A DNA stretch of 64,000 bases from Planomonospora parontospora (GTDB lineage: Bacteria > Actinomycetota > Actinomycetes > Streptosporangiales > Streptosporangiaceae), in the NCBI GenBank assembly GCA_014647935.1, contig BMQD01000002.1, positions 372,001 through 436,000 of the forward strand, given 5' to 3'. The notes under the pieces are model-generated. The model was given only the letters and a program-made list of their open reading frames with translations, had not been told where the DNA came from and searched no databases. Position 1 is the first letter of the stretch; each line of letters begins with the position of its first letter. The translations under genes and the position numbers were made by a program. Below are positions 33,067 to 41,377 of the stretch, piece by piece.

Positions 33067-33768
33067 CTAGGAGGCGCCGACCGGCGCCCCGGCGGTGAGC
33101 CCGGAGGCGTCGGGCCCGGAAGCGCCGGGCCCGGAGGTGTGGGGGTCGGAGGTGCGGGCGGGGCGGGCGGTCTCGGGGCCGGTGGCCGGGCGGGCGGTCA
33201 GCCGGGCGCGGTGGGCGGGCCACTCGTGGTCGAGCACGCTGAAGTAGACCGTGTCGCGCCAGGTGCCGTCGGGGCGGCGGCGGTGGCGGCGCAGGGTGCC
33301 CTCGTAGGCGCAGCCGAGGCGCCGGATGGCGGCCTGGGAGCGGGTGTTGAGGTGGTCGGTCTTCAGCTGGACCCGGTTGAACCCGAGTGCGCCGAGGGCG
33401 TGGTCGATCAGGAGGACCTTGCACTCCGTGTTCACCGCGGTGCGCCAGACCGCCCTGCCGTACCAGGTCCAGCCGATCTCGACGCTGTGGTCGAATCCCG
33501 GCACGTCGATGTAGGAGGTCCAGCCGGTCGCCCGGCCGGTCTCCCGGAGGACCACCGCGAACGGCACGTGCCGGTCGTCCTCGATGAGGTGGCGCGCGAT
33601 CGCCGCCAGCTCCGCCTCGGTCCCCGGCACGGGGACCCCCAGCCAGCGCCAGACCTCCGGGTCGCCGCCCCCCGCGGCGAAGAGGTCGGGAAGGTGGGCG
33701 GGGGTCAGCGGTTCCAGCCGTACGGCGGTGCCTTCGAGGGTGACGGGAGAGGGCATGGTCGCGGTCAT
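33067..33768 (-). CDS. GNAT N-acetyltransferase (RimJ/RimL-like), 233 aa
   Basis: Acetyltransferase of the GNAT_3 type. The first 190 residues have the usual order: L-E-P-L-T-P-A-H-L, I-D-V-P-G-F-D-H-S-V-E-I-G-W-T-W-Y for strand 4-5, N-T-E-C-K-V-L-L-I-D-H-A for the CoA loop area, and L-K-T-D-H-L-N-T-R-S-Q-A-A-I-R-R-L-G. The last 40 residues are a low-complexity tail rich in Ser/Gly/Pro/Ala, coded by repeats of TCGGAGGTGCGGGC-like DNA, so the true catalytic protein is shorter. The ATG at 33768 is followed by another at 33756. Substrate unknown. Confidence 0.85.
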   Translation of the reverse strand: MTATMPSPVTLEGTAVRLEPLTPAHLPDLFAAGGGDPEVWRWLGVPVPGTEAELAAIARHLIEDDRHVPFAVVLRETGRATGWTSYIDVPGFDHSVEIGWTWYGRAVWRTAVNTECKVLLIDHALGALGFNRVQLKTDHLNTRSQAAIRRLGCAYEGTLRRHRRRPDGTWRDTVYFSVLDHEWPAHRARLTARPATGPETARPARTSDPHTSGPGASGPDASGLTAGAPVGAS

Positions 33769-33866
33769 GCGGACGACCCTAGAAGGGGGAAGCGGCCGGC
33801 CTTAAGGTCCACTTGGTGGGTTTTCCCGGAAGACCACCCGGATTCGGGAGGGACGGTCGACACTCA

Positions 33867-33882
33867 TACCGTCCGGTCGGTA
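33867..33882 (+). promoter_or_regulatory. TetR-type operator before the first acyl-CoA dehydrogenase gene
   Basis: TACCGTCCGGTCGGTA, a near palindrome 31 bases upstream of the start codon. It matches the site in front of the TetR gene (38490-38505) at 13 of 16 positions. Confidence 0.7.
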
Positions 33883-33912
33883 CGCTCCGGTGGGACGAGG
33901 TGAGGAGTACCG

Positions 33913-35130
33913 ATGGACTTCGGGTTCGACGCCAGGACCGAGGAGCTGAGGCAACGGCTGCTCGCGTTCATGGACGAGTGCGTTTATCCGGCGGAGGAGG
34001 CCTTCGAGGCCCAGGCCGCCGAGAGCGGCTGGACCGTCCCGCCGCTGCTGGAGGGGCTGAAGGCGGAGGCGCGCGAGCGCGGCCTGTGGAACCTCTTCCT
34101 GCCCGGCGAGCACGGCGCCGGGCTGACGAACCTGCAGTACGCGCCGCTGGCCGAGATCATGGGCCGGTCGCCGAGGATCGCGCCCGCCGCCACCAACTGC
34201 GCCGCCCCGGACACCGGCAACATGGAGGTCCTGGCCCAGTTCGGCGACGAGCGGCAGCGCAAGGAGTGGCTGGAGCCGCTGCTGCGCGGGGAGATCCGCT
34301 CGGCGTTCGCGATGACCGAGCCTGCCGTGGCCTCCTCCGACGCCTCGAACATCTCGCTGTCGATCACGCGCGACGGCGGCGAGTACGTGATCAACGGCCG
34401 CAAGTGGTTCGCCTCCGGCGCGATGAACCCGGACTGCCGGATCCTCATCGTGATGGGCAAGACCGACCCCGAGGCGTCGTCGCACCGGCAGCAGTCGATG
34501 GTCCTGGTCCCCACGGACACCCCGGGCGTGCACGTCCGGCGCGGCATGCACGTGTTCGGCTACACCGACGCCGACCACGGCGGGCACGGCGAGATCGACT
34601 TCACCGATGTGCGGGTGCCGGTGGCCAACCTCATCGGCGAGGAGGGCGGCGGCTTCGCCATCGCCCAGGCCCGCCTCGGGCCGGGCCGGATCCACCACTG
34701 CATGCGGCTGATCGGGATGGCCGAGCGGGCCGTCGAGCTGATGTGCGCCCGTGCCCTGGCCCGGACCGCGTTCGGCAAGCCGATCGCCCAGCAGGGCGTC
34801 GTGCAGGACTGGATCGCCGAGTCGCGCGTGAAGATCGAGCAGCTCAGGCTGCTGGTGCTGAAGACCGCCTGGCTGATGGACACGGTGGGGAACCGGGGCG
34901 CCCACACCGAGATCCAGGCCATCAAGATCGCCACTCCGCGCGAGGTGGAGTGGATCGTGGACAAGGCCATCCAGGTCCACGGAGCCGGCGGCGTCAGCCA
35001 GGACTTCCCGCTGGCCGGCCTCTGGGCCGCGGCCAGGTCGCTGCGCCTGGCCGACGGCCCCGACGAGGTGCACAAGCGTTCGCTCGCCTACCGCGAACTG
35101 AAGAAGCACGTGACTCCTCCGCTCTCCTGA
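33913..35130 (+). CDS. acyl-CoA dehydrogenase (ACAD10/11-like), 405 aa
   Basis: FAD enzyme introducing the alpha-beta double bond into acyl-CoA. The N-terminal helical domain, the A-F-A-M-T-E-P-A-V-A-S-S-D motif (usual T-E-P-x-x-G-S-D), and the C-terminal Q-V-H-G-A-G-G-V-S-Q-D-F are all present. The M-T-E-P-x-V-A-S-S-D variant and the H-C-M-R-L-I-G-M-A-E-R-A segment fit the ACAD10/11-like branch, which acts on unusual or 4-hydroxy/branched substrates in some organisms. ATG 33913 has TGAGGAGTACCG upstream. A TetR-type operator lies just ahead. Two further dehydrogenase genes follow after 146 bases. Confidence 0.88.
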   Translation: MDFGFDARTEELRQRLLAFMDECVYPAEEAFEAQAAESGWTVPPLLEGLKAEARERGLWNLFLPGEHGAGLTNLQYAPLAEIMGRSPRIAPAATNCAAPDTGNMEVLAQFGDERQRKEWLEPLLRGEIRSAFAMTEPAVASSDASNISLSITRDGGEYVINGRKWFASGAMNPDCRILIVMGKTDPEASSHRQQSMVLVPTDTPGVHVRRGMHVFGYTDADHGGHGEIDFTDVRVPVANLIGEEGGGFAIAQARLGPGRIHHCMRLIGMAERAVELMCARALARTAFGKPIAQQGVVQDWIAESRVKIEQLRLLVLKTAWLMDTVGNRGAHTEIQAIKIATPREVEWIVDKAIQVHGAGGVSQDFPLAGLWAAARSLRLADGPDEVHKRSLAYRELKKHVTPPLS

Positions 35131-35276
35131 ACCGGAAGAGAGCGGCTTCTCGCCTCCCTCGGGAAGAGGTGGGCGACGGCCAGGCCCTGACCGTTCCGAA
35201 CGAAGGAACCGCGACAGGGACGCGAGAGAGCCGTCAGGTGAATCCGGCGGTTCTGGAAGGTGATGGGAGAACGTTG

Positions 35277-36446
35277 ATGACAGCCGAAGAAGTGGAGTCG
35301 CTGGCCAGGGAGTTCCTGGCCGCGCACGATCCGGGCGGTGACCGCCTGGAGTTCCTGCGGGCCCGGTTCGACGCGGGGCTCGCCTGGGTGCACTTCCCCG
35401 CAGGCCTGGGCGGCCTGGGCGTCCACCGGGAGCTGCAGCAGGTGGTGGAGCGCGTGCTCGCCGGGACGCCGCAGCTCGACACCGGCGTCCAGGGGATCGG
35501 ACTCGGGATGGCCGCGCCGACGATCCTGGCGTTCGGCACCGAGGAGCAGAAGAAGCGCTTCCTGCGGCCGCTGTGGACGGGCGAGGAGATCTGGTGCCAG
35601 CTCTTCAGCGAGCCCGGCGCCGGTTCGGACCTGGCGACCCTCGCGACGCGCGCGGTCCGCGACGGCGACGAGTGGGTCGTGGACGGGCAGAAGGTGTGGA
35701 CCTCCGGGGCGCACCACTCCCGGTGGGCGATCCTGGTCGCCCGGACCGACGCGGAGGTGCCCAAGCACCGGGGGCTGACGTACTTCGTCTGCGACATGCA
35801 CGCGCCCGGCGTCGACGTCCGGCCGCTGCGGCAGATCACCGGTGAGGCGGAGTTCAACGAGGTCTTCCTGACGGGCGTGCGGCTCGGCGACGATCTGCGC
35901 CTCGGCGAGGTCGGCGACGGCTGGCGGGTCGCGCAGATGACCCTGATGAACGAGCGGGTCGCCATCGGCGGGGCCCCGGTACGGCGCGGCGGCGGCATGG
36001 CCGGCGTGGTGGCCGAGACCTGGCGGTCCCGGCCCGAACTGCGCACCCACGACCTGCACCGGAGGCTGCTCCGGCTCTGGGTGGAGGCCGAGGTGACCCG
36101 GCTGGCCGGGGCCCGGCTGCGCGAGCAGCTCGCGGCGGGGCAGCCCGGCCCCGAGGGGTCGGGCATGAAGCTCTCCTTCGCCTCGCTCAACCAGGCGCTG
36201 TCCGGGCTGGACGTCGAGCTGCGCGGGGAGGAGGGGCTGGAGTACGACGACTGGTCGTTCCGCCGCTCCGACAGCGTGGACTTCTTCGGCCGCGGCGCCG
36301 GATACCGCTACCTGCGCGCGAAGGGGAACTCGATCGAGGGCGGGACCTCGGAGATCCTGCGCAACATCGTCGCCGAGCGCGTGCTCGGCCTGCCGTCGGA
36401 GCCCCGCGTCGACAAGGACGTGCCCTGGAAGGACCTCCCCCGATGA
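35277..36446 (+). CDS. acyl-CoA dehydrogenase, large-type subunit, 389 aa
   Basis: Acyl-CoA dehydrogenase with L-F-S-E-P-G-A-G-S-D-L-A-T-L in the middle domain, W-T-S-G-A-H-H-S-R-W and C-terminal S-I-E-G-G-T-S-E-I-L-R-N-I-V-A-E-R. It resembles the FadE28-type member of actinobacterial paired dehydrogenases. The next gene (359 aa) looks like the shorter partner, so an alpha2-beta2 heterotetramer acting on a steroid side chain, terpenoid or other bulky acyl-CoA is plausible. ATG 35277 follows GGGAGAACGTTG. The intervening DNA to the partner carries a duplicated 64-base element. Confidence 0.87.
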   Translation: MTAEEVESLAREFLAAHDPGGDRLEFLRARFDAGLAWVHFPAGLGGLGVHRELQQVVERVLAGTPQLDTGVQGIGLGMAAPTILAFGTEEQKKRFLRPLWTGEEIWCQLFSEPGAGSDLATLATRAVRDGDEWVVDGQKVWTSGAHHSRWAILVARTDAEVPKHRGLTYFVCDMHAPGVDVRPLRQITGEAEFNEVFLTGVRLGDDLRLGEVGDGWRVAQMTLMNERVAIGGAPVRRGGGMAGVVAETWRSRPELRTHDLHRRLLRLWVEAEVTRLAGARLREQLAAGQPGPEGSGMKLSFASLNQALSGLDVELRGEEGLEYDDWSFRRSDSVDFFGRGAGYRYLRAKGNSIEGGTSEILRNIVAERVLGLPSEPRVDKDVPWKDLPR

Positions 36447-36468
36447 CCCCGGCGGCACGGAGCGGATC

Positions 36469-36620
36469 CGGAGCGGTCCGCGAGGTACGAGTGGCCCGTG
36501 CAGTGAGCGAGGAGTGGTGAGCGACCGATGACCCGGAGCGAGCCCGACGGAGTGAGCGGAGCGGTCCGCGAGGTACGAGTGGCCCGTGCAGTGAGCGAGG
36601 AGTGGTGAGCGACCGATGAC
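36469..36620. repeat. 64-base direct repeat carrying the start region of the next gene
   Basis: 36469-36532 and 36557-36620 are identical over 64 bases (offset 88). The second copy includes the GTGAGCGACCGATGAC start region of the dehydrogenase at 36616. The first copy has the same ATG at 36528, which opens a 26-codon ORF ending at 36608. Confidence 0.95.
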
Positions 36621-37695
36621 ACTGCTGTACACCGAGGTCGAGGAGGAGCTCCGGGCCTCCGTGCGGGACCTGCTCGCCGACCGCTGCGGGCCGGACGCCG
36701 TGCTGGCGCGGATCGAGTCGGCCGCGCCGTACGACATGGAACTGTGGAAGACGCTCTCCCGGGACATCGGGGTGGCGGGCCTGCTGGTGCCGGAGGCGCT
36801 CGGCGGGGCGGGGGCGACCGCGCGCGAGGTCGCGGTGGTGCTGGAGGAGCTGGGCCGTGCGGTCGCGCCGGTGCCGTTCCTGACCAGCGCCGTGCTGGCG
36901 ACGAAGGCGCTGCTGGAGATCGGCGAGGAGGACCTGATCCAGGAGCTCGCCTCCGGTGAGGCCACGGCGGCGCTGGTGGTCCCGCTGGCCGCCTCGCCGT
37001 ACCGGTCGCTGCCGGAGGGCGTCACCGTCGGCGCGGACGGCACGCTGAGCGGGCAGGTGCGCGCGGTCGCGGGCGCGGACGTCGCCGACGTGCTGCTCGT
37101 CCCGGTCGGTCCGGGCGCGCTCTACCAGGTGGAGGCAGGGGACGCCCGGATCGAGGTCGTGCCCTCGCTGGACCTGACCCGGCCCGTCGCGACGGTGACC
37201 TTCGACGGCGCCCCCGGCGAGGTACTCGGGCACTTCGAGCGGGGGAAGGTGCTGGCGTTCGGCGCCGGGCTGCTCGCCTCCGAGCAGCTGGGCGTGGCGC
37301 AGTGGTGCCTGGACACGACGCTCGCCTACATCAGGGAGCGCCACCAGTTCGCCCGGCCGATCGGCTCGTTCCAGTCGATCAAGCACCGGATGGCCGATCT
37401 CTGGCTGGACGTGGTGCGCGCCCGTGCGGCCGCCCGCAACGCCGCCGACCTGCTGGCCGAGCCCGGCGGGGACTCGCCGGAGCTGGCCGTGGCTGTGGCC
37501 AAGGCGTGGTGCTCGGAGGTGGCGCTGCACGTCGCCGAGGAGAGCGTGCAGCTGCACGGGGGCATCGGCATGACCTGGGAACACCCGGTGCACCTGTATC
37601 TCAAGCGCGCCAAGGCGGGGCAGATCGCACTGGGTTCGCCCGGCGCCCACCGCGACGCCGTGGCCGAGCTGGCGGACCTGCCCGCTCCCGCCTGA
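36616..37695 (+). CDS. acyl-CoA dehydrogenase, small-type subunit, 359 aa
   Basis: Acyl-CoA dehydrogenase fold with a shorter middle domain. The C-terminal part is well conserved: E-R-H-Q-F-A-R-P-I-G-S-F-Q-S-I-K-H near 240-256 and V-Q-L-H-G-G-I-G-M-T-W-E-H near 310. The middle-domain T-E-P-x-x-G-S-D motif of full dehydrogenases is missing, as in the FadE29-type subunits that pair with a larger partner. It follows the 389-aa dehydrogenase in the same direction. ATG 36616 lies in the second copy of the 64-base repeat. Its 3' end, including the stop codon, is duplicated downstream. Confidence 0.87.
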   Translation: MTLLYTEVEEELRASVRDLLADRCGPDAVLARIESAAPYDMELWKTLSRDIGVAGLLVPEALGGAGATAREVAVVLEELGRAVAPVPFLTSAVLATKALLEIGEEDLIQELASGEATAALVVPLAASPYRSLPEGVTVGADGTLSGQVRAVAGADVADVLLVPVGPGALYQVEAGDARIEVVPSLDLTRPVATVTFDGAPGEVLGHFERGKVLAFGAGLLASEQLGVAQWCLDTTLAYIRERHQFARPIGSFQSIKHRMADLWLDVVRARAAARNAADLLAEPGGDSPELAVAVAKAWCSEVALHVAEESVQLHGGIGMTWEHPVHLYLKRAKAGQIALGSPGAHRDAVAELADLPAPA

Positions 37696-37736
37696 TCGCC
37701 GGGCGGACCCGCCCGCTCCCGCCTGATCGTCCGGCA
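37675..37736 (+). repeat. 31-base tandem duplication over the dehydrogenase 3' end
   Basis: CCCGCTCCCGCCTGATCG at 37681-37698 (containing the TGA stop) recurs at 37712-37729, with flanking similarity over about 31 bases. Confidence 0.85.
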
Positions 37737-37860
37737 GGCCCGACGGCCCTGGGACTTCCTCCCCGGGGCCGCCGGGCCGGTGCTCGGCTTGCGGGCCGTT
37801 GCGGAGGCCGCGGGCCGGTCCCGAGCTCGTGGAACCGGTCCCGAGGCCGCGGGCCGGTCC

Positions 37861-38460
37861 TCAGCCGGCGGGGCGGTCCTGGGGCCGGAGCGAGGTGAGC
37901 AGGAGGTCGGCGTAGTAGGCGCCCAGGGCGGCGCCGGAGATCGGTCCCTCCGGGCTGTACCAGGTGTTGAGGTGGTGGACCGAGCCGAAGAAGAAGTCGA
38001 CGACGATGTCGGCGGGGGTGTCGGTGCGGAAGACGCCTTCGCGCTGGCCCTCGAGGATCAGGTCCCGGAAGCGCTCGTGGTAGACGCGGCGCTCGGCCCG
38101 CACGCCCTTGCGGGTGTCGGGCGCCAGCAGATGCATCGAGCGGAAGAAGATCTTGGAGTCGTCGAGGTTCTCGACGGAGGTCTGCACGACGTCGGCGGCG
38201 GCGCCGTACAGGCGCTCGGTCACGGTGCCGGGACCGTCGGCGAACTGGACGAGCCGCTCCATCTGCATGCGGAGGACCCGGCCGTAGATTTCACGGAGCA
38301 GGTCGTCCTTCGAGTCGAAATAGTGGTACATGGCGCCTTTGGTGACGCCCGCCGCGGTGACGATCTCCTGCACCGAGGTGCTCTCGAAACCCTGCTCGGC
38401 GAAAAGGCGGGTGGCCTCGCTGAGCAGTCGCTGCCGTACCGGCTCCTGGTCCTGGGCCAT
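37861..38460 (-). CDS. TetR-family regulator of fatty-acid type, 199 aa
   Basis: TetR helix-turn-helix at about 10-55 (L-L-S-E-A-T-R-L-F-A-E-Q-G-F, then S-V-Q-E-I-V-T-A-A-G-V-T-K-G-A-M-Y-H-Y-F), followed by a helical ligand domain like those of FadR/KstR2-type repressors. ATG 38460 has AAGGGGAGCAC upstream. Its own promoter carries TACCGACTGGTCGGTC (38490-38505), almost the same as the site in front of the acyl-CoA dehydrogenase at 33913. It therefore probably represses both itself and the dehydrogenase genes, with an acyl-CoA as the likely inducer. Confidence 0.87.
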   Translation of the reverse strand: MAQDQEPVRQRLLSEATRLFAEQGFESTSVQEIVTAAGVTKGAMYHYFDSKDDLLREIYGRVLRMQMERLVQFADGPGTVTERLYGAAADVVQTSVENLDDSKIFFRSMHLLAPDTRKGVRAERRVYHERFRDLILEGQREGVFRTDTPADIVVDFFFGSVHHLNTWYSPEGPISGAALGAYYADLLLTSLRPQDRPAG

Positions 38461-38489
38461 GTGCTCCCCTTGTACGTGGTGGAGAAAGC

Positions 38490-38505
38490 ATACCGACTGG
38501 TCGGT
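38490..38505 (-). promoter_or_regulatory. operator of the fatty-acid-type TetR gene
   Basis: TACCGACTGGTCGGTC contains the perfect inverted repeat ACCGA-CTGG-TCGGT, 30 bases upstream of the TetR start. It pairs with the similar site at 33867-33882. Confidence 0.75.
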
Positions 38506-38649
38506 CAGAGTGCCCACCGGATGACGAAGCCGTGTTACTTGCGTCACCTTCTCCTGCCTGGAGCTCCCACTTGGGTATTTCATTATCCAAGGATCTTCAG
38601 CGTGGCAGGTCCATGCCCTTCCCATCCACTCGAACTGTGGGGGTTCGTT

Positions 38650-39426
38650 GTGCCTGGCGGATCTATCTACGTGCCGCCCGATGACCAGGTTCACGGGTTG
38701 TCACCGCAGGTGATGTACGAGAAGAACTGGCGCGAGGAGTCCAAAGAGCGCTGGAAGGCGCGCGGCCTCAAGGCGGCCGGAGGGCTGGTCGCGGGCATCG
38801 CGCTGGCCTACCGGTTCGGCCTGTCGCCGGTGGTGCTCGGGCCGGCGCTCGGCGTGCTGGTCGCCGTCGCCGACCTGGCCTGGGACTGGTGGTCCTTCAG
38901 GTCGACCGCGGTCTGGCGGGGCAGGCGGCGCGGCGAGACCGTCACCGCCCGGCTGCTCCGCCGTCGGCTCCGCAGGCACGGCTACCGGGTGCTCGACGGC
39001 CGGGCCGTGCCCGGGCAGGCCTCGATCGACCACCTGGTCATCGGCCCCGGCGGCGTCTGGGTCGTGGACAACGAGGCGTGGGACCCCGACACCGAGATCG
39101 CCACGTACGGCGGGCGGCTGTTCTTCGGCGAGAAGTACGGGTCGAAGGAGGCCCGGGCGCTCGTAGAGGCCGCGGAGGCGCTGGCCGGGGTGCTCAGCCG
39201 GGAGTCGGGCGTCCCCGTCGCGATCGAGCCGCTGCTGGCCGTGCACGGCGGGCAACTCGTGCACGGCACCGAGCGCCGGCGCACGGTCACCGCCGAGGGC
39301 GTCACGCTGCTCAAGCCCCGGCACGCGGCCTCCTGGATTCTCGGCGCGCCCCGCCAGGCGCTCGACGAGAGCCAGGTGGAGGTGCTCACCCGCACGGCCG
39401 CCCGGGTGCTGAGGCGTATGGGCTGA
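38650..39426 (+). CDS. NERD-domain protein, 258 aa
   Basis: Two hydrophobic segments (about 48-90) are followed by a NERD (nuclease-related) domain from about 100: L-R-R-H-G-Y-R-V-L-D-G-R-A, then S-I-D-H-L-V-I-G-P-G-G-V-W-V-V-D-N-E-A-W. The D-H-L-V-I-G...V-D-x-K core of the restriction-endonuclease-like fold is recognisable, but the usual Lys of the E/D-x-K motif reads N-E-A-W, so nuclease activity is doubtful. GTG 38650 is the most likely start; the frame is open further upstream and no strong ribosome binding site is seen. Function unknown. Confidence 0.65.
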   Translation: MPGGSIYVPPDDQVHGLSPQVMYEKNWREESKERWKARGLKAAGGLVAGIALAYRFGLSPVVLGPALGVLVAVADLAWDWWSFRSTAVWRGRRRGETVTARLLRRRLRRHGYRVLDGRAVPGQASIDHLVIGPGGVWVVDNEAWDPDTEIATYGGRLFFGEKYGSKEARALVEAAEALAGVLSRESGVPVAIEPLLAVHGGQLVHGTERRRTVTAEGVTLLKPRHAASWILGAPRQALDESQVEVLTRTAARVLRRMG

Positions 39427-39435
39427 CCTCCCGGT

Positions 39436-39471
39436 CCGATCGGCCCGGCGGCGGAGAGCCGGGCCGATCGG
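39436..39471 (+). terminator. hairpin after the NERD gene
   Basis: CCGATCGGCCCGGC-N8-GCCGGGCCGATCGG, perfect 14-base arms, starting 10 bases after the stop codon. Confidence 0.85.
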
Positions 39472-39567
39472 CTCAGGTCGCGGTCCCGGCGGCCGATGGG
39501 ACGATGCGGCGTTCCCGCCCGGCGTGCTGCCGCACAGCTTCCCGGTCCCGCTATGGAAGGATCCGAC

Positions 39568-41208
39568 GTGACCGACCTCTCCGCAGACACCGCACGGCCC
39601 GTGGTGACCGTGCACCGCAACCCGGTGCTCGGCTGGTTCGCCGACCGCCGCATCAGCGCCAAGATCATGATCACCGTGTTCGTGGTGGCGCTCATGGGCG
39701 CGGGCGTCAGCTTCGTGGCGCTGAGCCGCATGGGCGACCTGAGCGGCGACCTGCAGGCACTCCGGCAGGGCAACGTCCAGCGCCTGTCCCACCTGGGCGA
39801 GGCCCGCGGCCACATGACCGACCTGCTCCTCAACTCCAGCACCATGTACACCGTCACGGACCCGGCGGCCAAGGCGCAGCTCGCGCAGCAGCTGAACGAG
39901 GACTTCGAAGGGATCGGCCGGGCGTTCGAGGCCTACAAGGCCGTCGCCTCCGACGATGCCGAGGCGCGCAAGCACGTCGCCGCCTTCGACGAGGCGTGGC
40001 AGGCCTACCTGTCCTACGTCTCCGGCACGCAGTCCACGGGCGACCCCCAGGACCTCACCCCGGAGGCGCTCGCCCAGTTCGACAAGGTCATGAAGGCCTT
40101 CACCGCCGCGATGGACAACCTGACGACGTTCGAGACGAGCAACGCCGAGACGGTCGCCGCCACGGCGATCGACGAGTACGAGAGCTCCCGGGTCCTCATC
40201 CTGACGCTGGTGACGGTGGGCCTGCTGCTCGCCCTGGCCCTGTCCCGGGTGGCGGCCCGCCAGATCGTCCGCGCCCTGAACGCCGTCTCCCGGGTGCTGG
40301 ACGCCACGGCCCGGGGCGACCTCACCCAGAAGGCCGAGATCACCTCGCGGGACGAGGCCGGTGCGATGGCGGTCGCGGTCAACCAGGCCAACGACGCCGT
40401 CCGGCGGACCATCGAGGCGCTGGCGGAGAACGCCGACACGCTGGCCGCCAGCTCGACCGAGCTGTCGGCGGTCAGCGACCGGATCGCCGCCTCGGCCGAC
40501 GAGGCGTCGGCTCAGGCGAGCAACGTCGCCGGGGCGGCCGGGCAGGTCTCGCAGAACGTGCAGACCGTCTCAGCGGGTTCGGAGGAGATGGGATCGTCCA
40601 TCCGGGAGATCGCGCACAACGCCGGTGAGGGCGCCAAGGTCGCCGCGCAGGCGGTCGAGGTGGCGGAGTCGACCAACGAGACCGTCGCCAAGCTCGGCGC
40701 CTCGTCGGCGGAGATCGGCAGCGTGATCAAGACCATCACGAGCATCGCCGAGCAGACGAACCTGCTGGCGCTCAACGCCACGATCGAGGCGGCCCGGGCC
40801 GGGGACGCGGGCAAGGGCTTCGCGGTCGTGGCCGGTGAGGTCAAGGACCTGGCCCAGGAGACGGCCAAGGCCACCGAGGACATCTCCAAGCGGGTCGAGG
40901 CCATCCAGGCCGACACCGAGAGCGCGGTGACGGCGATCGCCGAGATCAGCTCGATCATCAGCAGGATCAACGACTACCAGCTGACCATCGCCTCGGCGGT
41001 GGAGGAGCAGACCGCCACCACCAACGAGATGAACCGCAGCGTGGCCGACGCGGCCCAGGGCAGCGCGGACATCGCGGCCAACATCGCGGTGCTGGCCGAC
41101 GCGGCCCAGGTCACCGCCGGGGGCGTGGGCGAGAGCCGACGGGCCGCGGCCGAGCTGGCCGGGCTGTCGACCCGGCTGCACCAGCTGGTCTCCGGCTTCC
41201 GCTACTGA
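39568..41208 (+). CDS. methyl-accepting chemotaxis protein, 546 aa
   Basis: Membrane chemoreceptor. TM1 lies near 27-47, an extracytoplasmic four-helix sensor domain of about 150 residues follows, then TM2 ([15 protein letters not shown]), HAMP and the long cytoplasmic coiled coil. The hairpin tip is canonical: [20 protein letters not shown] and [15 protein letters not shown]. There is no C-terminal CheR/CheB pentapeptide. GTG 39568 has GGAAGG seven bases upstream; ATG 39553 is in frame. No che or flagellar genes are in the window. A spore-motility or non-chemotactic signalling role is possible. Confidence 0.9.
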   Translation: MTDLSADTARPVVTVHRNPVLGWFADRRISAKIMITVFVVALMGAGVSFVALSRMGDLSGDLQALRQGNVQRLSHLGEARGHMTDLLLNSSTMYTVTDPAAKAQLAQQLNEDFEGIGRAFEAYKAVASDDAEARKHVAAFDEAWQAYLSYVSGTQSTGDPQDLTPEALAQFDKVMKAFTAAMDNLTTFETSNAETVAATAIDEYESSRVLILTLVTVGLLLALALSRVAARQIVRALNAVSRVLDATARGDLTQKAEITSRDEAGAMAVAVNQANDAVRRTIEALAENADTLAASSTELSAVSDRIAASADEASAQASNVAGAAGQVSQNVQTVSAGSEEMGSSIREIAHNAGEGAKVAAQAVEVAESTNETVAKLGASSAEIGSVIKTITSIAEQTNLLALNATIEAARAGDAGKGFAVVAGEVKDLAQETAKATEDISKRVEAIQADTESAVTAIAEISSIISRINDYQLTIASAVEEQTATTNEMNRSVADAAQGSADIAANIAVLADAAQVTAGGVGESRRAAAELAGLSTRLHQLVSGFRY

Positions 41209-41235
41209 GACGGCGGCGGGCGGCGTCGCGGGGCT

Positions 41236-41299
41236 CGGCGCCCCCACTCCCCGTTCTCCCGCCGGCAGGCCGCGGGGAGAACGGGGAGTGGGGGCGCCG
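41236..41299. terminator. 25-base perfect hairpin between convergent genes
   Basis: Arms 41236-41260 and 41275-41299 are perfectly complementary over 25 bases with a 14-base loop. It lies between the convergent MCP and VWA genes and should act on both strands. Confidence 0.9.
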
Positions 41300-41311
41300 G
41301 ACGACCGGCGC

Positions 41312-41377
41312 CCCCTCGGGCCGCCCCCAGGCGAGTTCCTCGATCCCCTCGGGCCGCCCTCAGGCGAGTTCCTCGAT
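41312..41377 (-). repeat. 33-base tandem duplication over the VWA gene 3' end
   Basis: 41345-41377 (containing the stop codon at 41360-41362) is repeated at 41312-41344 with one base changed; in the distal copy the stop has become TGG. The period is a multiple of three. Confidence 0.95.

Noticed and set aside
36528-36608. 26-codon ORF as a real gene
   Set aside because: It consists almost wholly of the duplicated 64-base element and has no independent support; mentioned only as a possible upstream ORF.
36469-36620. Possible insertion sequence or MITE
   Set aside because: Direct repeat only; no terminal inverted repeats, target-site duplication or transposase.
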